64,000 bases of DNA from Streptomyces rugosispiralis (GTDB taxonomy: Bacteria; Actinomycetota; Actinomycetes; Streptomycetales; Streptomycetaceae): positions 1-64,000 of the forward strand of contig NZ_JANIAA010000008.1 of NCBI RefSeq assembly GCF_024505145.1, given 5' to 3'. The stretch's first letter is position 1; each line of letters begins with the position of its first letter. This document shows positions 7,892-15,330 of this stretch, in pieces. Below the pieces are notes generated by a model. That model did no database searches and had not been told where the DNA came from. It saw only the letters and a list, made by a program, of their open reading frames with translations. Made by a program: the position numbers and the translations under genes.

Positions 7892-9427
7892 GTGGGGCAC
7901 ATCGCGGACGCGGGGCACATGGCGCACGGGCAGCGGGAGCCGGAGGGCATGCGGGACCCGGAGCCCACCCGGACCCACCGCCCGCGCCTGACCTCCGGGT
8001 TGAGCGTGCGCGCCAAGGCCGTGCTGGCGGCCGCCGGGACCGTGGCCTTCGCGATCGCGCTGTGCATGCTGGCCCTGGTGCTCGCCCTCCAGCACAACCT
8101 CCGTGCCAGCGCCGACCTGGACGCCAGGAACGCCGCCGTGGCGATCAAGGGTCAGCTGGGCAAGACCCGGGCCATGCCGCAGCGGGCGTACATCGTCGCC
8201 GCCCCCGGCCAGGTGACGATCAAGGACGCCGCCGGTCGGACGGTCGCCCCCGCGACCCCGACGGACGCCGCCTCACAGGAGTCGACCGGGCTCTCGCGGC
8301 TCCCCACCGAACGCACCAAACCCGCCGAACCCACCGAACCCACCGAGCCGGTCCAGGCCGGGCAGCCGTACAGCGTGTCGGTGAGCCCCTCGACCACCTC
8401 CCTCGACAGCGCCACCGGGCTGCTGCTGCGCCAGGCCGCCCCCGCGGCCGCCGGTCTGGTGCTGTTCGTGGCCGGGCTCACCTGGCTGCTGGTGGGCCGC
8501 GCGCTGCGCCCGGTCGCCGCGATGCGGCAGGAGTTCACCGAGATCACCGAGCGCGATCTGCACCGCCGGGTGCCGGTGCCCCGGGCGCAGGACGAGATCC
8601 ACCGGCTGGCCCGGACCATGAACGCCACGCTGGACCGGCTGCACCGGGCCATGACCCGGCAGCGGCAGTTCGTGGCCGACGCCTCGCATGAGCTGCGCAG
8701 CCCCATCGCGGCCGTACGCGCCCAGCTCGAGCTGGTCCTGGCCCGCCCGTCGCGCACCGACTGGCCGGCCGCCGTGCACAAGGCGCTGCGGGACACCGAC
8801 CGGCTCCAGGCCGTCGCCTCCGATCTGCTGCTGCTCGCCCGGCTCGACGCGCAGGAGGCGCCGCCCAAGGCCGCGGTGGACCTCGGCGCGCTGGCGGCCG
8901 AGGAGGTACGGCGCCACCCGGACGCGCTGACGATGGACCGGCCCACGACGGACCGGCCCACGATGGCCGGGGACCACCTCACCAAGGCCGGGGACCGGAC
9001 AAAGGCCGGGGACCGGACAAAGGCCGAGGGCCGGACAACGGCCGAGGGCCGGACAACGGCCGGGGGCCAGGAGCGGGCCGCCGTCGTGACCGGCAGCCGG
9101 GTGCAGCTGTCCCGGCTGCTCACCAACCTCGCCGACAACGCCCGCCGCCACACCCGTACCACCGTCTCGATCACCGTGGCGGTCCACGGCTCCATGGTCG
9201 AACTGGCCGTGGACGACGACGGCCCCGGCATCCCCGAAAGCGACCGCGAGCGGGTTTTCGAGCGGTTCACCCGGCTGGATGACGCCCGAGCCCGCCAGGA
9301 CGGCGGCACCGGTCTCGGCCTCGCCATCGCCAATGACATCGCTCACGCCCACGGTGGCACTCTTACGGTGCTCACCAGCCCGCGGGGCGGGGCTCGCCTG
9401 CTGTTGCGCCTGCCCAGGGCGGCGTAG
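7892..9427 (+). CDS. HAMP sensor histidine kinase
   Basis: 511 aa. Two membrane segments (about 47-70 and 185-208) bracket an extracytoplasmic sensor of about 110 aa with a PTEPTEPV repeat. A HAMP linker, a HisKA box with His266 in DASHELRSP, and a HATPase domain follow (LLTNLADNARRHT, VDDDGPGIP, DGGTGLGLAIA). Between HisKA and HATPase is an unusual insert of about 50 aa made of DRTKAGDRTKAEGRTTAEGR units. GTG at 7892 is chosen for its GGAGGG ribosome site, 4 bp after the regulator stop. It should phosphorylate the regulator encoded just upstream. Confidence 0.9.
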   Translation: MGHIADAGHMAHGQREPEGMRDPEPTRTHRPRLTSGLSVRAKAVLAAAGTVAFAIALCMLALVLALQHNLRASADLDARNAAVAIKGQLGKTRAMPQRAYIVAAPGQVTIKDAAGRTVAPATPTDAASQESTGLSRLPTERTKPAEPTEPTEPVQAGQPYSVSVSPSTTSLDSATGLLLRQAAPAAAGLVLFVAGLTWLLVGRALRPVAAMRQEFTEITERDLHRRVPVPRAQDEIHRLARTMNATLDRLHRAMTRQRQFVADASHELRSPIAAVRAQLELVLARPSRTDWPAAVHKALRDTDRLQAVASDLLLLARLDAQEAPPKAAVDLGALAAEEVRRHPDALTMDRPTTDRPTMAGDHLTKAGDRTKAGDRTKAEGRTTAEGRTTAGGQERAAVVTGSRVQLSRLLTNLADNARRHTRTTVSITVAVHGSMVELAVDDDGPGIPESDRERVFERFTRLDDARARQDGGTGLGLAIANDIAHAHGGTLTVLTSPRGGARLLLRLPRAA

Positions 9428-9555
9428 CCGAACCCCGACCCCGGTGCGGACACGGCCGCCCAGTCGTGAGAGTTTGGCAACTACCGGACCAGACTGATCA
9501 GTTGGTCAGTAGTATCTGCCCTTTCTTGGCCGTGTCCCAGATGGAGGTGTCGAAG

Positions 9556-10974
9556 GTGCTGTCGGGGACGGGGGCCGTCGTGCTGGCCGCGTCCGCGGTG
9601 CTGGTACTGGTGTTATCGCTGTGCCTCACCTGGGTGGTCAGACTTCGCCGCGCGCTCGCGGACGCGCGTAGGGCGACCGAGCGGGAACGAGCCGTTTCCG
9701 AGCGGGAACGAGCCAAAGCGGCCGAAGAGCGGGCGCTGGCGGCCGAGCGCGGCGAGGAGGTCGCCCGGCTGGCCGCCGTGCGGACCGATCTGGACGAGGC
9801 CGCGCGCCGGGAGCGGATCCTGCGCGACTCCGTCCAGGCGTCGTTCGAGTCCGTGGCCCGCAATATGCACGCCATGTCGATGGTGCAGCAGCAGGTCCTC
9901 GACGGCCTGGAGCAGCATGTCGAGGACGCCGCGCTGATGGGCGAGGTCATGAAGGCGGACCACGCCGCCGCCCAGATGACCCGTAAGGCCCAGACGCTGC
10001 TGGTGATGTGCGGGATCTGGCCCGCGCGGCGGGAGACCCGGCCGGTGTCGCTCTTCGACTGTGTGCGGGGCGCGCAGTCACGGATCGTGGAGTTCGGCCG
10101 GGTGGACGTCCACGGCGGTCAGACCCTCTACGCGGTGGCCCCCGCCGTGGAGGGCCTGATGCACGCGGTGGCCGAACTCCTGGAGAACGCCACCGTCTTC
10201 TCCCCCTCCCGCACCCAGGTCGCGGTCGCCATCCGCGAGGTCGCGGCGGGCGCGGTCATCGAGATCGACGACGCGGGGCTCGGAATGCCGCCGGACGTGC
10301 TGGAGAAGGCCGTCGGCCAGTTGCGGGACGGTCTCGACCTGGCCCAGCTCGGCGCGGTGCCCCGGCTGGGGCTCGCCTGTGTGGGGCGCTGGTCGCGGGA
10401 GCTGGGCTTCGGCGTCGAGCTGTCCACGGCGTCGGCGTACGGCGGTACGCGGGTGGTGGTCTTCGTACCGCACCGGCTGCTGACCGAGCAGACGAGCGCC
10501 GTACGGGCGGCGGACCACCGGCCGGTGGTCGTGGAGCCCGTGGTCGTCGGCACGGTGAACCAGGACGCGGGCGGCGCGGGGCTCGGCCCCGCCGCCGCGG
10601 GCCCCGCCGGGGGCGGCCCGCTGAACGGCGGGTCCGTGGGCGACGTCCCCGACGCGCCCGGCTCGCCCGACGCCCCCACGCCCCTCGGCACCGGGCTGCC
10701 CCGGCGCCGCAACCGCCGCCGCCCGGCCTCCGGAGCCGCTCCGGCCTCGCCCGCCCCATCGGCCGACGTGATCGACCCGGCCACCGTCTCAGGCGCCGCG
10801 GCCCGCGCCGCACCCGCTCCGCCGGCCGCGGCGGCCCCCTGGACACCCGAGGCCGCCCGCGCCTCCATCACCAGCGTCGTCTCCGGCACCCGCCGCGGAC
10901 GCGCGGAAGCGGAGGCCGTACCGCCCGAGGATGAACCGAGTCCGGACCGAGAAGACCGAGAGGGAGGCCGGTAG
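9556..10974 (+). CDS. cvnA: Conservon sensor-kinase-like protein CvnA
   Basis: 472 aa. A single membrane segment (about 5-25) is followed by a charged coiled coil rich in Arg/Glu/Ala (RRATERERAVSERERAKAAE), a dimerisation helix and a HATPase domain (AVAELLENATVFSP, IEIDDAGLGMPP, PRLGLACVGRWSRELGF). The C-terminal 120 aa are disordered and Pro/Ala-rich. CvnA proteins form a membrane complex with CvnB, C and D resembling a eukaryotic G-protein receptor system. The GTG at 9556 has the near-perfect ribosome site GGAGGTG with 6-base spacing; earlier in-frame starts at 9466 and 9541 have none. Confidence 0.88.
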   Translation: MLSGTGAVVLAASAVLVLVLSLCLTWVVRLRRALADARRATERERAVSERERAKAAEERALAAERGEEVARLAAVRTDLDEAARRERILRDSVQASFESVARNMHAMSMVQQQVLDGLEQHVEDAALMGEVMKADHAAAQMTRKAQTLLVMCGIWPARRETRPVSLFDCVRGAQSRIVEFGRVDVHGGQTLYAVAPAVEGLMHAVAELLENATVFSPSRTQVAVAIREVAAGAVIEIDDAGLGMPPDVLEKAVGQLRDGLDLAQLGAVPRLGLACVGRWSRELGFGVELSTASAYGGTRVVVFVPHRLLTEQTSAVRAADHRPVVVEPVVVGTVNQDAGGAGLGPAAAGPAGGGPLNGGSVGDVPDAPGSPDAPTPLGTGLPRRRNRRRPASGAAPASPAPSADVIDPATVSGAAARAAPAPPAAAAPWTPEAARASITSVVSGTRRGRAEAEAVPPEDEPSPDREDREGGR

Positions 10975-11423
10975 TGGCCGGAACCATATCCAGGTTGCCC
11001 GACGTTGGGTGGATGCTGCGTCCGCTGACCGGGATCCCCGGGGTGCGGCATGCCGTCGTCGTCTCGGAGGACGGTCTGCGCATGGGCCACGACTCCGCCG
11101 AGGGGCTGACCGGCGAGGTGTCCCGGCTCGGGGTGGACGAGGCCGAGTCACTGGCCGCCGCCTGCGCCGCGCTCACGGTCACCAGCCAGTCCACGGTGTC
11201 GCTGCTGTTCGGCGACGAGGCCGGGGTGCGGCAGTTGATGATCGAGTCCGACAGCGGGTTCGTGCTGTTCACCTCGGCCGGTCAGGGCGCCTCGCTGGGG
11301 GTGGCCACCGACACGGAGGCGGACGTCGGCCTGGTGGCTCAGCAGATGCAGTTACTGGTCGCGAAGATCGGTGCCCATCTGAGCAGCCGGCCGCGGGAGC
11401 CGATGGGCCGCCCGACGTCATGA
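10974..11423 (+). CDS. cvnB: Conservon roadblock/LC7 protein CvnB
   Basis: 149 aa. The roadblock/LC7 fold is recognisable from WMLRPLTGIPGVRHAVVVSEDGLRMG, then LAAACAALTVTSQSTVSLLFG and the C-terminal LVAQQMQLLVAKIGAHLSS. In conservons this protein is thought to act as partner or GTPase-activating-like factor of the CvnD GTPase. The GTG start overlaps the stop of cvnA by one base (TAGTG), and an AGGGAGG site precedes it, so the two are translationally coupled. Confidence 0.9.
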   Translation: MAGTISRLPDVGWMLRPLTGIPGVRHAVVVSEDGLRMGHDSAEGLTGEVSRLGVDEAESLAAACAALTVTSQSTVSLLFGDEAGVRQLMIESDSGFVLFTSAGQGASLGVATDTEADVGLVAQQMQLLVAKIGAHLSSRPREPMGRPTS

Positions 11424-11785
11424 GCCAACCCGGCGAGGAACGCACCACGGCCGCGGTGCGCCCCTATGTGATCACACGGGGACGTGCCGGTTCCTCACGG
11501 GATGCTCTGCCGCTGGAGACGCTCGTCGTGGCGTCCGGGAGCGCGCTGCCGCCGCATCTCCAGCCCGAGTACCGGCGGATCGCCGACTTCTGCCAGGGGC
11601 TGCTGTCGGTGGCGGAGGTCGCCGCCCATCTCGGTCAGCCACCGGCCGTGGTGCAGGTGCTGCTCGCGGATCTCATCGACTGGGGGCACATCGTGGCGCG
11701 TCCGCCGATCCGGGTGGTCAAGCGAAAACGTGCCGATTTGGACTTGCTGAGGAAGGTGCTCGATGGGCTTGAGAGCAAGCTCTGA
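11420..11785 (+). CDS. cvnC: Conservon DUF742 protein CvnC
   Basis: 121 aa. The DUF742 family is clear from VRPYVITRGRA, LPPHLQPEYRRIADFCQG, then LLSVAEVAAHLGQPPAVVQVLLADLIDWGHI, which forms a winged-helix-like unit. It is the third member of every conservon and part of the CvnABCD complex. The ATG at 11420 overlaps the cvnB stop in an ATGA. The cvnD start lies inside its 3-prime end. Confidence 0.9.
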   Translation: MSQPGEERTTAAVRPYVITRGRAGSSRDALPLETLVVASGSALPPHLQPEYRRIADFCQGLLSVAEVAAHLGQPPAVVQVLLADLIDWGHIVARPPIRVVKRKRADLDLLRKVLDGLESKL

Positions 11786-12512
11786 GATCTCGATGGCCGG
11801 TACGGACGGCACAACCAGGACCGACCACACGGCCCACCGGGGCCACGCGGACCGCACGACCCGCACAGACCACACCAACGAGACAGGCGAGACGGACGAG
11901 ACGGGCGATACGGACGACATGGATGACATGGACGACACCCCCGTCATGTACGTGGAGTCCAGCGTGGCCGGGGCGGCCAAGATCCTGGTGGTCGGCCCGA
12001 TGGGCGTCGGCAAGACCACGCTGATCGGCACGGTGTCGGAGATCAAGCCGCTGTCCACCGAGGCGACGATGAGCCAGGCCGGGGCCCGGCTCGACACCAA
12101 GGTGCGGCCGTCGAAGACCACGACCACCGTCGCGCTGGACTTCGGGCGGATCACCCTGGGCGGCGAGCTGGTGCTGTACCTCTTCGGCACCCCCGGCCAG
12201 CAGCGGTTCCTCCCCGCCTGGAAGGACCTGGCACGCGGTGCGCTGGGCGCGCTCGCGCTGGTCGACACCCGCGATCTGGAGGCGTCCTTCGACGCGATCG
12301 GCCATCTGGAGGACCTGGATGTGCCGTTCTCCGTCGCCGTCAACGCCTTCCCGGACAGCACCCCGCACAACGAGGACGATCTGCGCTCCGCGCTCGATCT
12401 GCTCCCGCACACCCCGCTGGTCATCTGTGACGCCCGGGAGCACAAGTCCTCGGTCCAGGCGCTGATCTCGCTCGTCTCGCATCTGATCGAGACGCTCACG
12501 GAGGCGTCATGA
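11763..12512 (+). CDS. cvnD: Conservon Ras-like GTP-binding protein CvnD
   Basis: 249 aa. The GTPase core carries a P-loop GPMGVGKTT, switch region TTTTVALDFGRI, G3-like LFGTPGQQRF and a NAFP element in place of the usual NKxD. The N-terminal 60 aa are Asp/Thr/Arg-rich and poorly conserved (GETDETGDTDDMDDMDD). The ATG at 11763 overlaps cvnC and has AGGAAGG upstream; 11793 is an alternative. The protein is the signal-output GTPase of the conservon and sits upstream of the P450 gene in an ATGA overlap. Confidence 0.9.
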   Translation: MGLRASSEISMAGTDGTTRTDHTAHRGHADRTTRTDHTNETGETDETGDTDDMDDMDDTPVMYVESSVAGAAKILVVGPMGVGKTTLIGTVSEIKPLSTEATMSQAGARLDTKVRPSKTTTTVALDFGRITLGGELVLYLFGTPGQQRFLPAWKDLARGALGALALVDTRDLEASFDAIGHLEDLDVPFSVAVNAFPDSTPHNEDDLRSALDLLPHTPLVICDAREHKSSVQALISLVSHLIETLTEAS

Positions 12513-13939
12513 CCGCACGGGCCGCCTCCCGGGTGCCGCTGCACGGGACCGCGCTCGACGGCCCGCTCACCGAGCTGTACGAGCGGATGCGGCGCGACCA
12601 CGGTCCGGTGGTCCCGGTGGAGATCGCGCCCCGGGTCGAGGCCTGGCTGGTCATCGGCCACCGTGAGCTGCTCCATCTCACCCGCGACGAGCAGTACTTC
12701 TCGCATGACCCGCGCCGCTGGACCCCGCTGCGCGAGGGCCGCGTCGCGGCCGACTCGCCGCTGATGCCGCTGGTGGGCTGGCGCCCGGCGCTGCTGTTCG
12801 CCGACGGCGCGGCGCACCGCCGGATGCGCTCGGCGGTGGCCGACGCGCTGGCGCGGGTCGACGGCCATGAGCTGATCCGCCGGGTGCGGGCCACCGCGGA
12901 GCGGCTGGTCGCCGGGTTCGCCGACCAGCACGCGGCGGATCTGGTGGAGCAGTACGCCCGCCTCCTGCCGCTCCAGGTCGTCACCGAACTGCTGGGCCTC
13001 GATGAGGAGAACGGGGCCCGGCTGGTCGAGACGCTGACCACGATCGTCGCCCCGACCGTGGCCGCCACCGGCGCCAACAAGCGGATGGGCCAGATCCTGC
13101 TCCAGCTGATCGCCGGGAAGAAGCGGCGGCCGGGCGCGGATCTGACGTCCTGGCTGCTGGAGCATCCCGTCGGGCTGAGCGACGAGGAGGTGCTGCACAA
13201 CCTCGTGGTGATCATCGTCGCGGGCAACAACACCACCGTGAACTGGATCGCCTCCACGCTCCAGATCCTGCTCACCGACCCCGCGTTCCGCTCCTCGCTG
13301 GTCCGTGGCCACCTCACCGTGGACGACGCCCTGGACCTGGTGCTGTGGCGCCAGCCGCCCACCCAGAACTTCCCCGGCCGCTACGCCACCCGCGATCTGC
13401 GCTTCGGTGGCCAGGACATCCGCGCCGGGGACATGCTCATCCTGGGCCTCGCGGGCGCCAACGCGGACCCGGAGGTGCTGCCCGAGGACGGGCGTCCGGT
13501 GGTCGGCAACCGCTCGTACCTCGCCTTCGGGGCGGGCCCGCACGGCTGCCCGGCGCGGGATCCGGCCCGGCTGATCACCCGTACCGCCGTGGACACGCTG
13601 CGCCACCGGCTGCCGGATATGGAGATCGCGGTGCCGGAGGAGCAGCTTCCGTGGATCACCTCGCCGTGGTCCAAGGGTCTGGCCAAGCTGCCGGTGCGGT
13701 TCTCGGCACCGCAGCTTGCCGCCGAGGCCCCGGGATCGGGTTCGGGTTCTGGCTCGGGTTCTGGCTCTGGCGCGGCTTCGGGTTCGGGCTCAGCTTCGGG
13801 CTCAGCGGCTTCGGGCTCAGCGGCTTCGGGCTCAGCGGCTTCGGGCTCAGCGCCTTCGGGTTCGGGCTCCGCTTCGCGCTCAGTGGCCTCGAGGTCAGCG
13901 GCCCCGGCCCCCGGCTCACCGGCGACACCCCCCGACTGA
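12509..13939 (+). CDS. cvnE: CYP157-type cytochrome P450 of the conservon (CvnE)
   Basis: 476 aa. The heme-binding loop FGAGPHGC gives the axial ligand Cys347. The I-helix reads VAGNNTTVN instead of AGxET. In the K-helix, the invariant ExxR is replaced by V278-L-W-R281 (DLVLWRQPP). Loss of ExxR is a known trait of the CYP157 family, which sits in conservons beside CYP154. The last 65-70 residues are a Ser/Gly/Ala repeat tail from tandem DNA repeats, absent from ordinary P450s. The gene is joined to cvnD by ATGA, so it belongs to the same operon. Substrate unknown. Confidence 0.88.
   Translation: MTARAASRVPLHGTALDGPLTELYERMRRDHGPVVPVEIAPRVEAWLVIGHRELLHLTRDEQYFSHDPRRWTPLREGRVAADSPLMPLVGWRPALLFADGAAHRRMRSAVADALARVDGHELIRRVRATAERLVAGFADQHAADLVEQYARLLPLQVVTELLGLDEENGARLVETLTTIVAPTVAATGANKRMGQILLQLIAGKKRRPGADLTSWLLEHPVGLSDEEVLHNLVVIIVAGNNTTVNWIASTLQILLTDPAFRSSLVRGHLTVDDALDLVLWRQPPTQNFPGRYATRDLRFGGQDIRAGDMLILGLAGANADPEVLPEDGRPVVGNRSYLAFGAGPHGCPARDPARLITRTAVDTLRHRLPDMEIAVPEEQLPWITSPWSKGLAKLPVRFSAPQLAAEAPGSGSGSGSGSGSGAASGSGSASGSAASGSAASGSAASGSAPSGSGSASRSVASRSAAPAPGSPATPPD
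13733..13890. repeat. 6-bp and 15-bp in-frame repeats at the 3-prime end of the CYP157 gene
   Basis: Hexamers of the GGTTCG/GGCTCG type are followed by at least three copies of GGCTTCGGGCTCAGC. They encode (SG)n and (SGSAA)n and keep the frame open to the stop. Confidence 0.85.
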
Positions 13940-13980
13940 CCACCGGTCCCGACCCCCGACTCCCCCGCAGGAGACAGCAG

Positions 13981-15249
13981 ATGACCGACGGCCGATGCCC
14001 CGTGTCGCACGCCGACCCCGCCGCACCGCACCGCCTGGACCCCACCGGAGCGCGCCAGCACGCGGTGAACGAAGAGCTGCGCGCCCGCGGGGCCGCGGTC
14101 CCGGTCCTGTTGCCCGGTGACGTACCGGCGTACGCCATCACCCGGCACGAGGAGCTGAAGGACTTCGTCACCCACCCCGACGTGGCCAAGAACGCCTGCC
14201 ACTTCGCCGCGCTGCAGAACGACGAGCTCCCGCCCGGCTGGCCGATGCGGACCTTCGCCACCGTGCGCGGCATGATCACCGCGGACGGCGAGGACCACAA
14301 GCGGCTGCGGTCGCTGGTGACCCGGGCGTTCACCCCGCGCCGGGTGGAGGCGCTGCGCCCGGTGGTCCACGAGCTGACCGGCACGCTGCTGGAGCGGCTG
14401 GGCGAGGCCGCCGCGGCCGATCCGGACGGGGTGGCCGATCTGCGCCGCCACTTCGCGCTGCCGCTGCCGATGAGCGTGATCTGCCAGTTGCTGGGCGTGG
14501 ACGACCACTACCAGGACCGGCTGCACGAGCTGTCCAACGAGATCGTCTCCACCCAGACCGCGCCCGAGCGGGTCCCGGCCGCCAACCGCGAGATGGTGGC
14601 GATCCTCGGCCAGGTGGCCGCCGCCCGGCTGCGGGACCCCGGGGACGATCTGACCAGCGCGCTGATCGCGGCCCGTGAGGAGGACGGCGACCGGCTCAGC
14701 GAGGAGGAGCTGATCGGCACGCTGATGCTGACGATCATCGCCGGGCACGAGACCACGCTCAATCTGATCACCAACGCGGTGCGGGCGCTGTGCGCCCACC
14801 GCGATCAGCTGGAGCTGGTCCGCTCCGGGGCCGCGAGCTGGGCCGATGTGGTCGAGGAGACGCTGCGGTACGACAGCCCGGTGTCCTTCTTCCCGTTCCG
14901 CTACGCCACGAGGGACCTCCCGGTCGGGGACGCGGTCATCCCGAAGGGCGCGCCCGTGCTCGTCTCGTACACCGCCGCCGGGCGCGACGAGCGGGCGTAC
15001 GGCCCGGACGCCGGCCGCTTCGACGTCACCCGGGGCGCACGCCATCTGTCCTTCGGCCACGGCGCCCACTTCTGCCTGGGCGCCCCGCTGGCCCGCATGG
15101 AGGCCGTGATCGCCCTCGAGGCGCTCTTCACCCGCTTCCCCACGCTGGATCTGGCGGTCCCCGACGAGGAGCTGGTCCCCCACCCCAGCTTCGTCGGCAA
15201 CAGCCCGCGGCGGCTGCCCATCCGGCCGGGGGTGCCTCACAACGGCTGA
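13981..15249 (+). CDS. CYP154-type cytochrome P450
   Basis: 422 aa, a canonical class I bacterial P450. I-helix AGHET, K-helix EETLR, RYATRDL, and heme loop FGHGAHFCLGAPLAR with Cys365. The pairing after a CYP157 gene inside a conservon points to CYP154; members of that family oxidise steroids, macrolides or polycyclic substrates in vitro, but their physiological substrate in conservons is not established. A GGAGACAGCAG ribosome site precedes the ATG. It is 41 bp after the CYP157 gene and probably co-transcribed. No ferredoxin gene lies nearby. Confidence 0.9.
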   Translation: MTDGRCPVSHADPAAPHRLDPTGARQHAVNEELRARGAAVPVLLPGDVPAYAITRHEELKDFVTHPDVAKNACHFAALQNDELPPGWPMRTFATVRGMITADGEDHKRLRSLVTRAFTPRRVEALRPVVHELTGTLLERLGEAAAADPDGVADLRRHFALPLPMSVICQLLGVDDHYQDRLHELSNEIVSTQTAPERVPAANREMVAILGQVAAARLRDPGDDLTSALIAAREEDGDRLSEEELIGTLMLTIIAGHETTLNLITNAVRALCAHRDQLELVRSGAASWADVVEETLRYDSPVSFFPFRYATRDLPVGDAVIPKGAPVLVSYTAAGRDERAYGPDAGRFDVTRGARHLSFGHGAHFCLGAPLARMEAVIALEALFTRFPTLDLAVPDEELVPHPSFVGNSPRRLPIRPGVPHNG

Positions 15250-15269
15250 CGAGGGGCGCTGAGGGCAGC

Positions 15270-15307
15270 GTTGCCTACGGGAAACGGCGGGGATGCGGTC
15301 GGGTAAC
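15270..15307 (+). promoter_or_regulatory. GlnR-like box upstream of the nitrite reductase genes
   Basis: GTTGC-N6-GAAAC (15270-15285) is followed in register by GATGC-N6-GTAAC (15292-15307). This fits the GlnR pattern gTnAc-n6-GaAAc repeated, strong in the first pair and weaker in the second. GlnR control of nirB is known in S. coelicolor. Confidence 0.6.
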
Positions 15308-15330
15308 AGGCACCCCGCAGGCTTCCTGGC

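Noticed and set aside
13733..13900. Regularly spaced direct repeats resembling a small CRISPR array
   Set aside because: Units are 6-15 bp without unique spacers, and they lie in frame inside a P450 gene; no cas genes are present.
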